A stretch of DNA of 44,271 nucleotides from Lachnospiraceae bacterium (GCA_009779895.1 WRBB01000025.1:1-44271); one strand, 5' to 3'; positions 35,483-43,623 are shown, numbered from the stretch's first letter. Numbers and translations are program-made. Notes: a model not told the origin generated them from the sequence alone.

Positions 35483-36163
35483 ATGCAACGTATTTATGAG
35501 GGTAAAACCAAGGATGTTTATCAATTGGAAAATGGACACTATTTATTGAAGTTTAAAGACGATGTGACAGGCGTAGATGGTGTTTTTGATCCGGGTGCAA
35601 ATACGGTGGGATTGACCATTGATGGCGCAGGCCTGGGGGGCTTACGGTTGACCACCCATTATTTTGAACTGCTGGCAAAAAATGGTGTAAAAACCCATTA
35701 TGTACAGTCGGATTGGATGAATCATTCCATGGAAGTATTGCCGGCTACGGTGTTTGGTGAGGGTCTGGAAGTGATTTGCCGTTTTAAGGCGGTGGGTAGT
35801 TTTTTGCGGCGTTATGGGAAATATGCCAAAGAGGGGCAGGATTTGGATGCTTTTGTGGAGATTACTCTGAAAGATGATTTGCGCGAGGATCCGCCTATCA
35901 CAAAGGATGCTTTGGCAGCCTTGCATATATTATCCTATGAGGAATATGAGTCTTTGGTGGCGCAGACAAAAAAGATTAGTCGATTGATAAAAGAAGATTT
36001 GAAAAACTTTGGTTGTGTATTATATGATATTAAGTTGGAATTTGGTCGTGCGGGTACCGAGGTGATTTTGATTGATGAGATTTCCGGCGGCAATATGCGT
36101 GTTTACAAAGATGAAAAGATTGTGGAGCCCCTTGCGTTGGTAAAATTGGTGGTAGGAGAATAG
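35483..36163 (+). CDS. purC: Phosphoribosylaminoimidazole-succinocarboxamide synthase (SAICAR synthetase)
   Basis: A 226-residue enzyme of purine synthesis that joins CAIR and aspartate using ATP. Typical motifs: IYEGKTKDVYQLENGHYLLKF at the start, VICRFKAVGSFLRRYG, and the C-terminal DIKLEFGRAG and LIDEISGGNMRVYK (commonly LxDEIxxDxxR, here with GGNMR). The expected SGS/TPDS-type residues are diverged and no other pur gene is adjacent, so a PurC-like paralogue is possible. ATG 35483 follows AAGGA. No convincing promoter was resolved in the 90-bp gap to the divergent gene. Confidence 0.82.
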   Translation: MQRIYEGKTKDVYQLENGHYLLKFKDDVTGVDGVFDPGANTVGLTIDGAGLGGLRLTTHYFELLAKNGVKTHYVQSDWMNHSMEVLPATVFGEGLEVICRFKAVGSFLRRYGKYAKEGQDLDAFVEITLKDDLREDPPITKDALAALHILSYEEYESLVAQTKKISRLIKEDLKNFGCVLYDIKLEFGRAGTEVILIDEISGGNMRVYKDEKIVEPLALVKLVVGE

Positions 36164-36194
36164 CACATTCAAATATATTTTGGAGGAAATGATG

Positions 36195-36545
36195 ATGAAA
36201 ACAAAAGCAGAAGAGAGAAAAGTAGAAAACATAGACCGGCCTTTTGGTGGGGCAGGTTTTGTTTCGATGGAGCATTTGATTGGTCAAGAAGAGATGGGAA
36301 GTGCCGGTCGTTTATTTGCTAGTGTTACGTTAAAGCCTTTTTGTGAGGTGGGGCACCATGAGCACCATGGAGAATCTGAAACCTATTACATCTTGTCCGG
36401 TGAAGGGATGTATGAGGATAATGGGGTGGCTTTGCCGGCAAGCTCCGGTGATGTCTTTTTTTGCAAAGATGGGGATGGTCATGGGATTAAAAACACCGGA
36501 AGTAAAGATTTGGTTTTTATCGCATTGATTTTAAGCAGTAAATAA
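36195..36545 (+). CDS. Cupin-domain protein
   Basis: A 116-residue single-domain cupin. Cupin motif 1 is visible as GHHEHHGESETYYILSGEG (His/His/Glu metal ligands), and motif 2 as GDVFFCKDGDGHGIKNTG with the fourth His. Small cupins of this type bind a metal and often act as sugar or small-molecule isomerases, or simply bind ligands; no substrate can be assigned. Three ATGs in a row (36189, 36192, 36195) follow GGAGG (36182-36186); the last has the best spacing. It lies 31 bp after purC. Confidence 0.8.
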   Translation: MKTKAEERKVENIDRPFGGAGFVSMEHLIGQEEMGSAGRLFASVTLKPFCEVGHHEHHGESETYYILSGEGMYEDNGVALPASSGDVFFCKDGDGHGIKNTGSKDLVFIALILSSK

Positions 36546-36554
36546 TGGTATACT
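36525..36554 (+). promoter_or_regulatory. Possible promoter of the DUF5717/DUF5716 operon
   Basis: TTGATT (36525-36530) and TATACT (36549-36554) with an 18-bp spacer, located at the 3' end of the cupin gene and 32 bp before the DUF5717 start. Confidence 0.45.
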
Positions 36555-36586
36555 TAAGGGCGTAGGTTGCATTTGTGGACGAATAG

Positions 36587-39500
36587 GTGATTGACTTGAA
36601 GAAAAAAATTACAGAGCTTTCGAAAGGGGAATTTCACTTTCCCCAGCATGAGGTGATTTTTCCGGAAACAAGGCTGATTATGCGCGTTGGAGAGGGAGAA
36701 ATCTATTCCGGTAGTTTTTCATTACAAAACCAAGGTGAGGGAACGGTCAGAGGACTTGTATATCCCTCTTCTTTTCGTGTGCGCTGTGGAGATACAGGTT
36801 TTGATGACAATCCGGTGAATATTCATTATACCTATGACGGTACGGGTTTGCTGCCCGGCCACGTTGAGCATGGAACCTTTACGATTGTGAGTAATGGTGG
36901 TGAGTACGATATCGCTTTTACAGCGATCATTGAGAAGCCTTTTGTGATGACCAGTCATGGTAAGGTGGGTAGTTTAGAGGGCTTTAAAAAATTGGCTTTT
37001 CGTGATCCGTTGGAAGCAAAGAAATTATTTGTTTCCCGTGATTTTTATACCATTTTAAAATATGAGGATTCCAAAATTTTGGCATTGTATGACAATATGC
37101 GCAAGTGGGAATTGGATCAGCAGGCAGTGGAAGAGTTTTTGGTGGCTTGCAAGCAAAAAGAAAAGATTTTTTTGACCTTAGAAGAAGAAAGTCGAGCTTT
37201 TATTTCACTGGAAGAAACCAGAAAAGAAACCTTGGTGGTGAAAAAAAATACCTGGGGCTTTTTGCCGATTGATATTTATACCAATGGAGACTTTTTGCAT
37301 GTTGAAAATCCTTATACCAACACGGAGGAGTTTATTGGAAATTCCTATCGTTTGGAATATTACATTCATGCAGATCAGTTGCATGATGGTAGCAATTTTG
37401 GTGAGATTGTCTTAATCACACCTTATGAAAGTTTGTCTTATGAAGTTGTTGTGGAGCGAAACGTTAAACGTGACGAAGACTATCGTGCCCAAGATAAAAA
37501 ATATGCCGCTTTGCTACGCAGTTATTTGGACTTTGAGGCCGGTGTTTTAGATATGCAGACATGGCAAAAGGAAGCGGTAGAGACGATGGAACAGCTTCGT
37601 GAGATGGATGCAAATAATGAGATGTATTTGCTCAACCATGCCAATATTTTGTTGATTGGTGGGAAAACAGAAGAGGCAAGATGGATTTTAGAGTCTTATA
37701 ATTACAATCGTTTTTCTACAGGCAAAAATATAGAATTGAGTTCTTATTACTTGTATCTAACCGCCTTTTTGAGCAATGATAGTTTAGGGCAGAGACGGGT
37801 GGCAGAGGAGTTGTCTCGTTCTTATATGAAAAATCCGGACAACTGGAAGATACTTTGTATGTTGGTGCAGACGGACTCGGAGTACAAAATTTTCAGTGAA
37901 CGTTTGCGTGTTTTAGAGAGTTTGTTTTATAAAACAGGTGCGGGCAATGTTTTGTTTTTCTTAGAGGCATTTAAGTGTTTTCGGGACAAAACACATTCTC
38001 TTAAAAAATTGGGTGTGTTTGAGGTTCGGGTATTGCATTTTGGTGTGAAACACAATCTGATGACCAAGGAGTTGGCATTGTATACGGCAAATCTTGCCAG
38101 CCAATTAAAAGGCTTTGATTTGTTTTTGTATCGTACCCTTGTTTTGTGTTATGAAACCTATGCAGAGTCTATGATTTTAAGTTCTATTTGTACCTTGCTG
38201 ATTAAGGGCAATCACATTGACTATGCGTATTTTCAATGGTATGAAAAAGCTGTGATTGAAGAATTAAAGATAGCGCAGCTTTATGAGTATTATATTTCTT
38301 CTTTGGATGTGAGGCAATTTCACAAAGCCTTACCGCGGACCGTGTATTTGTACTTTATGCATGGTAATTCTTTGGGGCATCAAAAATTAGCCTTTTTGTA
38401 TGCCAATATTATTACATTTGAAGATGAATCCAGCGAAATTTATAGCCATTATCGGGATGAGATGGAGGTGTTTGCATGGGGTCAGTTGGAGCGTCGCAAT
38501 ATCAGTGAGCAGTTGCGTATTGTTTACAAGCGTTTTATCCATGAGGGCGTTATGAATAAAGAGCGTGTAGAGGCTTTGTATGACGTGTGTCACGCTTATG
38601 AAATTACCACAACCGCAAAAAATATGAAAGTGGTTCATGTGATTGGGGAAGATGGAACGGTGACCCAGTCGGCGCATTATGCGGAAAATGGTGCCAAGAT
38701 ATATCTGTACTCTAAAAAGGATAGGATTGTGTGGGAAAGCATTGATGGCAGGCATTTTCCGGAGTCTATTCCCTATAGCAGCCGCCGTTTGTTTTTTGAA
38801 TTACGTTATTTGGATATGTGTCGCAAATATTTTAAAAATACCAAGTTGAACCGAAGTGATATGGCACCGGAGCCTTTGACGTTGGAAACGGTTCGTGAAA
38901 GAGGTCCGGATTATTACCGGGATGATGAGTTGTTGGGGTTGAGTAGTCGGGTGATACGTGAGACAAATTATGAAAGCAGTGACTTTTTGACGTATTTGTG
39001 TTTTCGTATTTTTGAAAAAGAACAGTATGACAAGATTACTTTGACATATTTGGCGAAATATTATAGCGGTGCTACAATTGGGATGCGTGATTTATGGAAA
39101 AAGGCGAGTGAATGGCGGGTGCCGACCCATGAGTTGAGTGAACGTATTTTGAGTCAGATGTTGTTTACGGATTGCTTGTTTATGGATTTGCCTATTTTTG
39201 AGGCATATTATGCAGGTGGCGCATATTTTCGTTTGCAGCAGGCTTACTTGGCTTATGTTTCCCGTGAATATGTGGTGGAAGATAGAGTGGTTGCTAAAAA
39301 TTTCTTTGATATTATTTGCAAGGAGTTTGATAAGGGAGAAGAAATCCAAGAAATCAGCAAAATCGCTGCTTTGAAATATTATGCCACAAAAAAATATGAC
39401 TCAGATATTCGTAGAATTTTGAAGAAATTTTTGCAGGAGTTATGTGGCCGTCAAATTTATTTTCCATTTTTCTTAAAGTATGAAGAGGAGTGGTTGATTG

Positions 39501-39886
39501 AATTGCAGCTATGGGATAAAACCTTGATTCAATATAAGGGGCAAAAAGGCAGTCGTGTAGTTTTGTATTATAAATTGCAGCGGGATGACTCGGAGCTTGT
39601 GGATTATTCTACGGAGGTATTGACACCGATGTATGAAAATATTTTTGTGAAAAAAATAGTATTGTTTTCCAATGAACAGCTAAAATACTATTTTAAGGAG
39701 ACCATTGGTAACATTACTTATCGCAGTGAAAAGCGGGTTTCCAGCAGTAAAGTAAAAAGCAAAGAAGTTGGACGTTATGGTCGTTTGAATGGTATTTTGC
39801 AAACAGATAAAAAGAAACAGGGCCAGGCGATGAAAGAGTATGCTGTGGAAGATGCGGCGGCAATGCGTATGTTTGAGCAGTACTAA
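36587..39886 (+). CDS. Very large DUF5717-like protein: beta domains plus helical-repeat solenoid
   Basis: A 1099-residue cytoplasmic protein with no signal peptide or membrane segments. I associate it with DUF5717, a Lachnospiraceae family without a known function. Visible architecture: an N-terminal beta-rich domain (about 20-120, GEIYSGSFSLQNQGEGTV), a second beta domain (about 210-292, WGFLPIDIYTNGDFLHVENP), then a long run of amphipathic helices with TPR-like spacing (about 305-990), and a C-terminal beta segment (GSRVVLYYKLQRDDSELV) with a basic tail. The two beta domains look like Ig-type modules. The start may be GTG 36587 or TTG 36596. The DUF5716 gene follows 27 bp later; the two probably work together. 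Confidence 0.7.
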   Translation: MIDLKKKITELSKGEFHFPQHEVIFPETRLIMRVGEGEIYSGSFSLQNQGEGTVRGLVYPSSFRVRCGDTGFDDNPVNIHYTYDGTGLLPGHVEHGTFTIVSNGGEYDIAFTAIIEKPFVMTSHGKVGSLEGFKKLAFRDPLEAKKLFVSRDFYTILKYEDSKILALYDNMRKWELDQQAVEEFLVACKQKEKIFLTLEEESRAFISLEETRKETLVVKKNTWGFLPIDIYTNGDFLHVENPYTNTEEFIGNSYRLEYYIHADQLHDGSNFGEIVLITPYESLSYEVVVERNVKRDEDYRAQDKKYAALLRSYLDFEAGVLDMQTWQKEAVETMEQLREMDANNEMYLLNHANILLIGGKTEEARWILESYNYNRFSTGKNIELSSYYLYLTAFLSNDSLGQRRVAEELSRSYMKNPDNWKILCMLVQTDSEYKIFSERLRVLESLFYKTGAGNVLFFLEAFKCFRDKTHSLKKLGVFEVRVLHFGVKHNLMTKELALYTANLASQLKGFDLFLYRTLVLCYETYAESMILSSICTLLIKGNHIDYAYFQWYEKAVIEELKIAQLYEYYISSLDVRQFHKALPRTVYLYFMHGNSLGHQKLAFLYANIITFEDESSEIYSHYRDEMEVFAWGQLERRNISEQLRIVYKRFIHEGVMNKERVEALYDVCHAYEITTTAKNMKVVHVIGEDGTVTQSAHYAENGAKIYLYSKKDRIVWESIDGRHFPESIPYSSRRLFFELRYLDMCRKYFKNTKLNRSDMAPEPLTLETVRERGPDYYRDDELLGLSSRVIRETNYESSDFLTYLCFRIFEKEQYDKITLTYLAKYYSGATIGMRDLWKKASEWRVPTHELSERILSQMLFTDCLFMDLPIFEAYYAGGAYFRLQQAYLAYVSREYVVEDRVVAKNFFDIICKEFDKGEEIQEISKIAALKYYATKKYDSDIRRILKKFLQELCGRQIYFPFFLKYEEEWLIELQLWDKTLIQYKGQKGSRVVLYYKLQRDDSELVDYSTEVLTPMYENIFVKKIVLFSNEQLKYYFKETIGNITYRSEKRVSSSKVKSKEVGRYGRLNGILQTDKKKQGQAMKEYAVEDAAAMRMFEQY

Positions 39887-39913
39887 TCATAAAAAGGAAA
39901 GGGGTGTTTGGTT

Positions 39914-41212
39914 TTGGCGCAAGGGAATCTAATCGGATTTGAAATCAATGAAAAAACTTGTCAGATTAGTTATTATAATGAAAAAGAGTCAGAGCCTCAA
40001 ACCATGGAGGTTGATGGTGAGAGCAATCAAATACCGCTTGTGATTGGCAAGCTGCGGGACACATGGGTGTTTGGCAAAGAGGCGGTGCGTTTGACGAAAG
40101 TAAAAGAGGGTTTTTCTGTTACAAGACTGTTAGAGCGGGGTTTGTCAGGGGAAAAATTTGAATTTGGCGAGGAATCTTATGAGGCGGTATGGCTGTTGTC
40201 TAAGTTTATTCAGATGACGTTGCAACCGTTCCAAAATGAAGAAATTGATGGGATTGTGTTTAGTGTACCGACCTTATCTGAGGAGTTGGCACGCTTATTG
40301 CGAACCGTTGCTTTACGTATGAATATTGACAAGCGACATATCTTTATTCAAGATTACAAAGAGAGTTTTTGTAATTATTTATTTTATCAGCCCAAGGAGT
40401 TGTGGCAATATGAGGCGGCATTGTTTTCTTGTGACCGCAATGAAATCAAAGCGTATATGCTACGGCATTTAAAGCCCGGTTTAGGAGATGGTAAGACTAC
40501 CTTTGTGACCGTGGATGAAGTGGCCAATGCCCAGATGAAAGAGCTTTCTTTTGTGTATCCTGTTCTAAATGAGGAAAAGGCTAGAGATGCAGACAAAATG
40601 TTTGTTCGTTTTGTGGAAAGTGTTTTTAATAAGCGGATTGTTTCTTCGGTGTTTTTGACCGGTGAGGGATTTGAAAATGAGTGGTTTCCCATGTCTTTGC
40701 GTGTGATTTGCAATGGCAGACGTGCTTTTATGGGAAACAATTTGTATAGCCGGGGTGCGTGTTATACGGCTTATCGTAAGCTGTATATGCATGTGGAGGA
40801 TCCGGTGTATTTATCGGAAAATAAGTTGACAGATCAGATATCTGTGAATATGCGGGTTAATGGGCAGGAGATGTGGTATCCCCTGGTATCTTGGGGCACT
40901 TGTTGGTATGAATCCAACAATCAGTGGGAGGTTTTGCTCAAAGAGGTAAAAGATATTGAGTTGCATATTGAGTCTTTGGTTGAGGGCTCTATGAAAACGG
41001 AGATTATTCCGATGGATAAATTTCCAAGCCGGGCGGAGTATTCTATGTGTTTGCAAATTGAGACGTTGTTTTTGGACGAGCGTACTTGCAAAATCACAGT
41101 ACGGGATGCGGGTTTTGGTGCCTTTTTCTCTCAAACGGATTTCCAGGAGGAAACGATTATACATTTGGGGGGGAATGATGGGAAGTTTCATTCTTTGTCG
41201 ATGGAGAAGTAG
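39914..41212 (+). CDS. DUF5716-like protein with degenerate Hsp70/actin fold
   Basis: A 432-residue cytoplasmic protein that I associate with DUF5716. Its motif order follows Hsp70: an N-terminal LIGFEINEKTCQISYY (phosphate-1-like strand), IDGIVFSVPTLSEELARLLR (Hsp70 ITVPAYF-like helix), IFIQDYKESFCNYLF (where Hsp70 has EPTAAALAYG), and VFLTGEGFENEW plus GNNLYSRGACYTAY (where Hsp70 has VGGSSRIP and the GA.GA turn). The DLGGGT phosphate-2 loop is not visible (ALFSCDRNEIKAYML instead), so ATP hydrolysis is unlikely. A C-terminal beta region replaces the peptide-binding domain. TTG 39914 has AAAGGGG at the right spacing; TTG 39908 is too close. Confidence 0.7.
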   Translation: MAQGNLIGFEINEKTCQISYYNEKESEPQTMEVDGESNQIPLVIGKLRDTWVFGKEAVRLTKVKEGFSVTRLLERGLSGEKFEFGEESYEAVWLLSKFIQMTLQPFQNEEIDGIVFSVPTLSEELARLLRTVALRMNIDKRHIFIQDYKESFCNYLFYQPKELWQYEAALFSCDRNEIKAYMLRHLKPGLGDGKTTFVTVDEVANAQMKELSFVYPVLNEEKARDADKMFVRFVESVFNKRIVSSVFLTGEGFENEWFPMSLRVICNGRRAFMGNNLYSRGACYTAYRKLYMHVEDPVYLSENKLTDQISVNMRVNGQEMWYPLVSWGTCWYESNNQWEVLLKEVKDIELHIESLVEGSMKTEIIPMDKFPSRAEYSMCLQIETLFLDERTCKITVRDAGFGAFFSQTDFQEETIIHLGGNDGKFHSLSMEK

Positions 41213-41213
41213 A

Positions 41214-41240
41214 CATTAGACAAAGTTCTGTCTGATGCGT
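41214..41240 (+). terminator. Hairpin after the DUF5716 gene
   Basis: CATTAGACA (41214-41222) pairs with TGTCTGATG (41229-41237) with one G-U pair and a 6-base loop. The T-run is short, so termination strength is uncertain. Confidence 0.5.
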
Positions 41241-41266
41241 TTATCCTACAATTACAATCGTTCAAG

Positions 41267-41295
41267 TTGATTATTGTTTATGCATAGTGTAAAAT
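41267..41295 (+). promoter_or_regulatory. Promoter ahead of the 21-codon ORF
   Basis: TTGATT (41267-41272) and TAAAAT (41290-41295) with a 17-bp spacer, 54 bp upstream of the small start codon. There is no larger plus-strand gene for it to drive. Confidence 0.45.
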
Positions 41296-41348
41296 CAAAA
41301 TATATGAATGATACATAGATTGTAGAAACATTGAAAAGGAGGGGTAGT

Positions 41349-41414
41349 ATGGAACAAGGTGCATTACTGACAATAGATGCAAAAAAAGCAAGCGTTAGAA
41401 TATTGCCACTGTAG
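41349..41414 (+). CDS. Possible 21-residue peptide
   Basis: ATG 41349 is preceded by an unusually strong ribosome site (AAAAGGAGGGG, 41334-41344) and opens a frame of 21 codons, beginning MEQGALLTIDAKKASV and ending in LPL. It has no signal peptide and no cysteine, so it does not resemble an AgrD autoinducer precursor. It could be a real small protein, a leader, or the first codons of a gene whose remainder was lost. The frame stays open for about 60 codons beyond the TAG, but antisense to the regulator. I do not assign a function. Confidence 0.4.
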   Translation: MEQGALLTIDAKKASVRILPL

Positions 41415-41476
41415 TTTAAGCTATCTTATTTCCTGACTGCCCCAAGGGGAGTTGAAGCGGGCTTGCCCACTTTGTA

Positions 41477-42226
41477 CTACTTTATCAATGATGTCAACAT
41501 TTTTTTCAATTCTCGCAATTTTCTAGCCGATAGCAGGCAGACTTCTCCATTTCTCATTTTGATTTCCAATTTTTCTTTGTCAACATATTGAATGTTTTGC
41601 AGGTTTACCACATAGGAGCGGTGACATCGAAAGAATGTAGTGCTATAATCTTCTGCATCACGTAAGGCGTAACTAATCTGTTTTTGTTCGTTTTCCAAAT
41701 GCAAAATAATGTTTCGGGAAATATCGGAGGTTTCAAAAAACATGATTTCATCAAAGGAAAAAATATGGATTTTGCCATAAATATTGACTTGAAACTTTTG
41801 TTGATCGGTACCTTGTGTACGCAAATAACGCTGGTAAGAGATATCAATGCAATGGAGAATGTTGTTTTTGATATCTTCTTGTTTTTGCCCTTTCATGATA
41901 AAGTCCAGTGCTTCAATGTTGTGTGCAAATATGGTTGCGCTCAGTTCAATGTGGACACTAACAAAAACGATGTGCCCAAAAAGATCTTGTTCCCGGATTT
42001 TTGTGGCCAAAGTAATGCCGTTGATCTCGTGACCTAGGTTGATATCCAAGAAATATAAGCCGGGAAATCCCGGATGTTTATCCAAATATTTTAGGATTTT
42101 TGCAGGGTCACCTGTAGATAAAACTAATTTTATATTTACATTTTCTGTATCAATATAATTTTCGACAATATTTTCCAGTTGCTTGCGTTGGGTAGGGTTG
42201 TTTTCACAGATAAAGATAGATAACAT
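41477..42226 (-). CDS. LytTR response regulator, AgrA-like
   Basis: A 249-residue two-domain regulator starting at ATG 42226 behind GGAGGCTT. The receiver domain reads like AgrA: MLSIFICENNPTQRKQLENI, phosphorylation site D61 (YFLDINLG), S90 and K112. The acidic pair that binds magnesium is E8-N9-N10, where AgrA has E-D-D. The C-terminal LytTR DNA-binding domain spans about 140-245, with FFRCHRSYVVNLQNI typical of the AgrA group. It should bind direct repeats with about 21-bp period. No histidine kinase is visible next to it. The nearest neighbours are the divergent second regulator and a 21-codon ORF. Confidence 0.88.
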   Translation of the reverse strand: MLSIFICENNPTQRKQLENIVENYIDTENVNIKLVLSTGDPAKILKYLDKHPGFPGLYFLDINLGHEINGITLATKIREQDLFGHIVFVSVHIELSATIFAHNIEALDFIMKGQKQEDIKNNILHCIDISYQRYLRTQGTDQQKFQVNIYGKIHIFSFDEIMFFETSDISRNIILHLENEQKQISYALRDAEDYSTTFFRCHRSYVVNLQNIQYVDKEKLEIKMRNGEVCLLSARKLRELKKMLTSLIK

Positions 42227-42345
42227 TATAAGCCTCCGTTCTTTTGTGGTTGTTGCAGTAGTGGTGCAACAAAAGATAAGAGTGGATGCTCATAAAGAAA
42301 TGAGTAAAAGAAATAAAAAAATTTACAAAAAACTAAAAAAGTGAC

Positions 42346-42355
42346 GGGGGGGGGG
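42346..42355. repeat. Homopolymeric G10 tract in the regulator leader
   Basis: Ten consecutive G residues in otherwise AT-rich sequence, within the predicted 5' untranslated region of the minus-strand AgrA-like gene (C10 on that strand), about 120 bp from its start. Such tracts are prone to slipped-strand length changes. Confidence 0.7.
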
Positions 42356-42428
42356 TGAGATTGTTTTTATACATTGCTTGTGTAATCCTTCCTTTATTTT
42401 GTCTGTTTTTGGAAAAAGCTACAATTGT

Positions 42429-42457
42429 ATTCTAGTATAATAAATTAAATTTGTAAA
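42429..42457 (-). promoter_or_regulatory. Possible promoter of the AgrA-like regulator
   Basis: On the minus strand TTTACA (42452-42457) and TAGAAT (42429-42434) are separated by 17 bp. It implies a leader of nearly 200 nt that contains the G10 tract and an inverted repeat (TGTTGCA/TGCAACA, 42251-42271). The 516-bp gap between the regulators otherwise holds only the LytTR-type boxes and the hairpin listed separately. Confidence 0.45.
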
Positions 42458-42534
42458 GAAAAAAATATAGGGTGAATGACAAAAAATGCATAAATTTTAT
42501 AGTTCATGCAATCAAATGATTTTAGAAAGATATA

Positions 42535-42565
42535 TTTATTGCAATTTTTTTATCATTTACTGCAA
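42535..42565 (+). promoter_or_regulatory. Paired LytTR-type boxes upstream of the second regulator
   Basis: TTTATTGCAA (42535-42544) and TTTACTGCAA (42556-42565) are direct repeats with an exact 21-bp period. The second box starts 37 bp before a -10-like TATCAT (42593-42598). LytTR regulators bind two ~9-bp direct repeats about two helical turns apart just upstream of weak promoters. The same geometry recurs at 43590-43623. Confidence 0.6.
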
Positions 42566-42689
42566 ATGCGATTCTTAAAAAAAAATCTGTGCTATCATAA
42601 TCTTTGTGTTGAGGCAATCAGATGTCGGCAAGTTTTATTCATGTTTTATGCTATACCTTAGATATTGCAAAATAAGAGAAATGGATTTT

Positions 42690-42716
42690 TAGGAACTTTC
42701 CCATCGGAAGTTCCTA
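42690..42716 (+). promoter_or_regulatory. Perfect hairpin in the leader of the second regulator
   Basis: TAGGAACTT (42690-42698) and AAGTTCCTA (42708-42716) form a 9-bp stem with a 9-base loop, followed by a T-rich stretch (TTGTTGTTTTTG) and then the AGGAGGG ribosome site. It could be a leader attenuator or an operator. Confidence 0.5.
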
Positions 42717-42742
42717 TTGTTGTTTTTGAGGAGGGATTGTGT

Positions 42743-43474
42743 GTGAAACCATTAAAAATAGCTCTTTGTGATGATGATGCAGTAGAGCGGGCATATTTCT
42801 ATGAGATGTGTAAGAAAGTAAAGGAACAAGAAAACTTTCAGATTAAGCTGAAAGAATATGAAAGCGGTGATTCCCTTTTAATTGATTTTCAGGATGCGAA
42901 GATTTCTGCGACAGTGGACATTGTGCTTTTGGATATTGGGATGCCCGGTACAAATGGTGTCGAGGTAGCAAGAGAATTGCGGCAAGAGGGGTTTCAGGGA
43001 ACGATTATTTTTGTAACCAAATCAGAGAGACATTGGAAAACAGCCTTTGATGTGGAAGCGTTTAATTATATTATAAAAGATAAGGATACGGAAAAACGTT
43101 TTACAAATGTTTTGATTGAGGCGATACAAAAAGTAAAAGATAGGCGTGGTAGGAGCTTGTTGTTTTCTTCCATTGGGGAAACCCGAAGAATTGACATTGC
43201 ATCCATCTCTCATTTTGAGATATCAAATAATACTGTTTGTGTTTATTATGGGCGGGAGACCTTTGAATTTACTTCAACAATGGTTAAAATTGAGCATTTG
43301 CTTTCAGACAATCAGGATTTTATGCGTGTGGGTCGCTCTCATCTCTTGTCGATTTCTCATGTGGAACGATATGATGAGAAGAGAAAAAATGCGGTGATGG
43401 AAAATGGAAGCATAATTCCCATAGGTCGGCCTTATATTAAAAAGTTAAAAGAAACCATGGGAACAGGAAAATAA
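42743..43474 (+). CDS. LytTR response regulator (second copy)
   Basis: A 243-residue regulator starting at GTG 42743, seven bases after AGGAGGG; a TTG at 42737 is an alternative. The receiver has the full acidic pocket (LCDDDAVER, residues 8-13), phosphorylation site D64 (VLLDIGMPGTNG), T92 and K112. The C-terminal LytTR domain (about 145-240) shows IASISHFEISNNTVCVYY and FMRVGRSHLLSISHVERY. Unlike its divergent neighbour it looks fully competent for phosphorylation. The cognate kinase is not in the window. Paired 21-bp repeats in front of its promoter suggest autoregulation, and the same boxes precede the signal peptidase gene downstream. Confidence 0.88.
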   Translation: MKPLKIALCDDDAVERAYFYEMCKKVKEQENFQIKLKEYESGDSLLIDFQDAKISATVDIVLLDIGMPGTNGVEVARELRQEGFQGTIIFVTKSERHWKTAFDVEAFNYIIKDKDTEKRFTNVLIEAIQKVKDRRGRSLLFSSIGETRRIDIASISHFEISNNTVCVYYGRETFEFTSTMVKIEHLLSDNQDFMRVGRSHLLSISHVERYDEKRKNAVMENGSIIPIGRPYIKKLKETMGTGK

Positions 43475-43539
43475 ATAAAAAAGCGTTAGAGAGTTATACA
43501 GGATATTCAGAATTGCGAGCATATATAGTTTAGATTTTG

Positions 43540-43574
43540 GAGTGTCTTTCAGAACATCGAGAGGTGCTCTTTTT
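43540..43574 (+). terminator. Terminator after the second LytTR gene
   Basis: GAGTGTCTTTC (43540-43550) can pair with GAGAGGTGCTC (43559-43569) over 11 bp, four of them G-U, followed by TTTTT (43570-43574). It separates the regulator from the signal peptidase promoter region. Confidence 0.5.
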
Positions 43575-43589
43575 GTATCCAAAAAGCAA

Positions 43590-43623
43590 CTGTTTACTGA
43601 TTGAAAATGACTGTTTACTGATT
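43590..43623 (+). promoter_or_regulatory. Paired LytTR-type boxes upstream of the signal peptidase gene
   Basis: The 13-bp sequence CTGTTTACTGATT is repeated perfectly at 43590-43602 and 43611-43623, a 21-bp period. The TTTACTG core of the second box starts 37 bp before TATAAG (43651-43656), and no good -35 box is present. This is the layout expected for activation by an AgrA/LytTR protein, two of which are encoded next door. Confidence 0.7.

Noticed and set aside
41349-41414. AgrD-like autoinducer precursor next to the AgrA-like regulator
   Set aside because: The 21-residue peptide has no cysteine, no amphipathic leader and no charged tail, and there is no AgrB-like protein.
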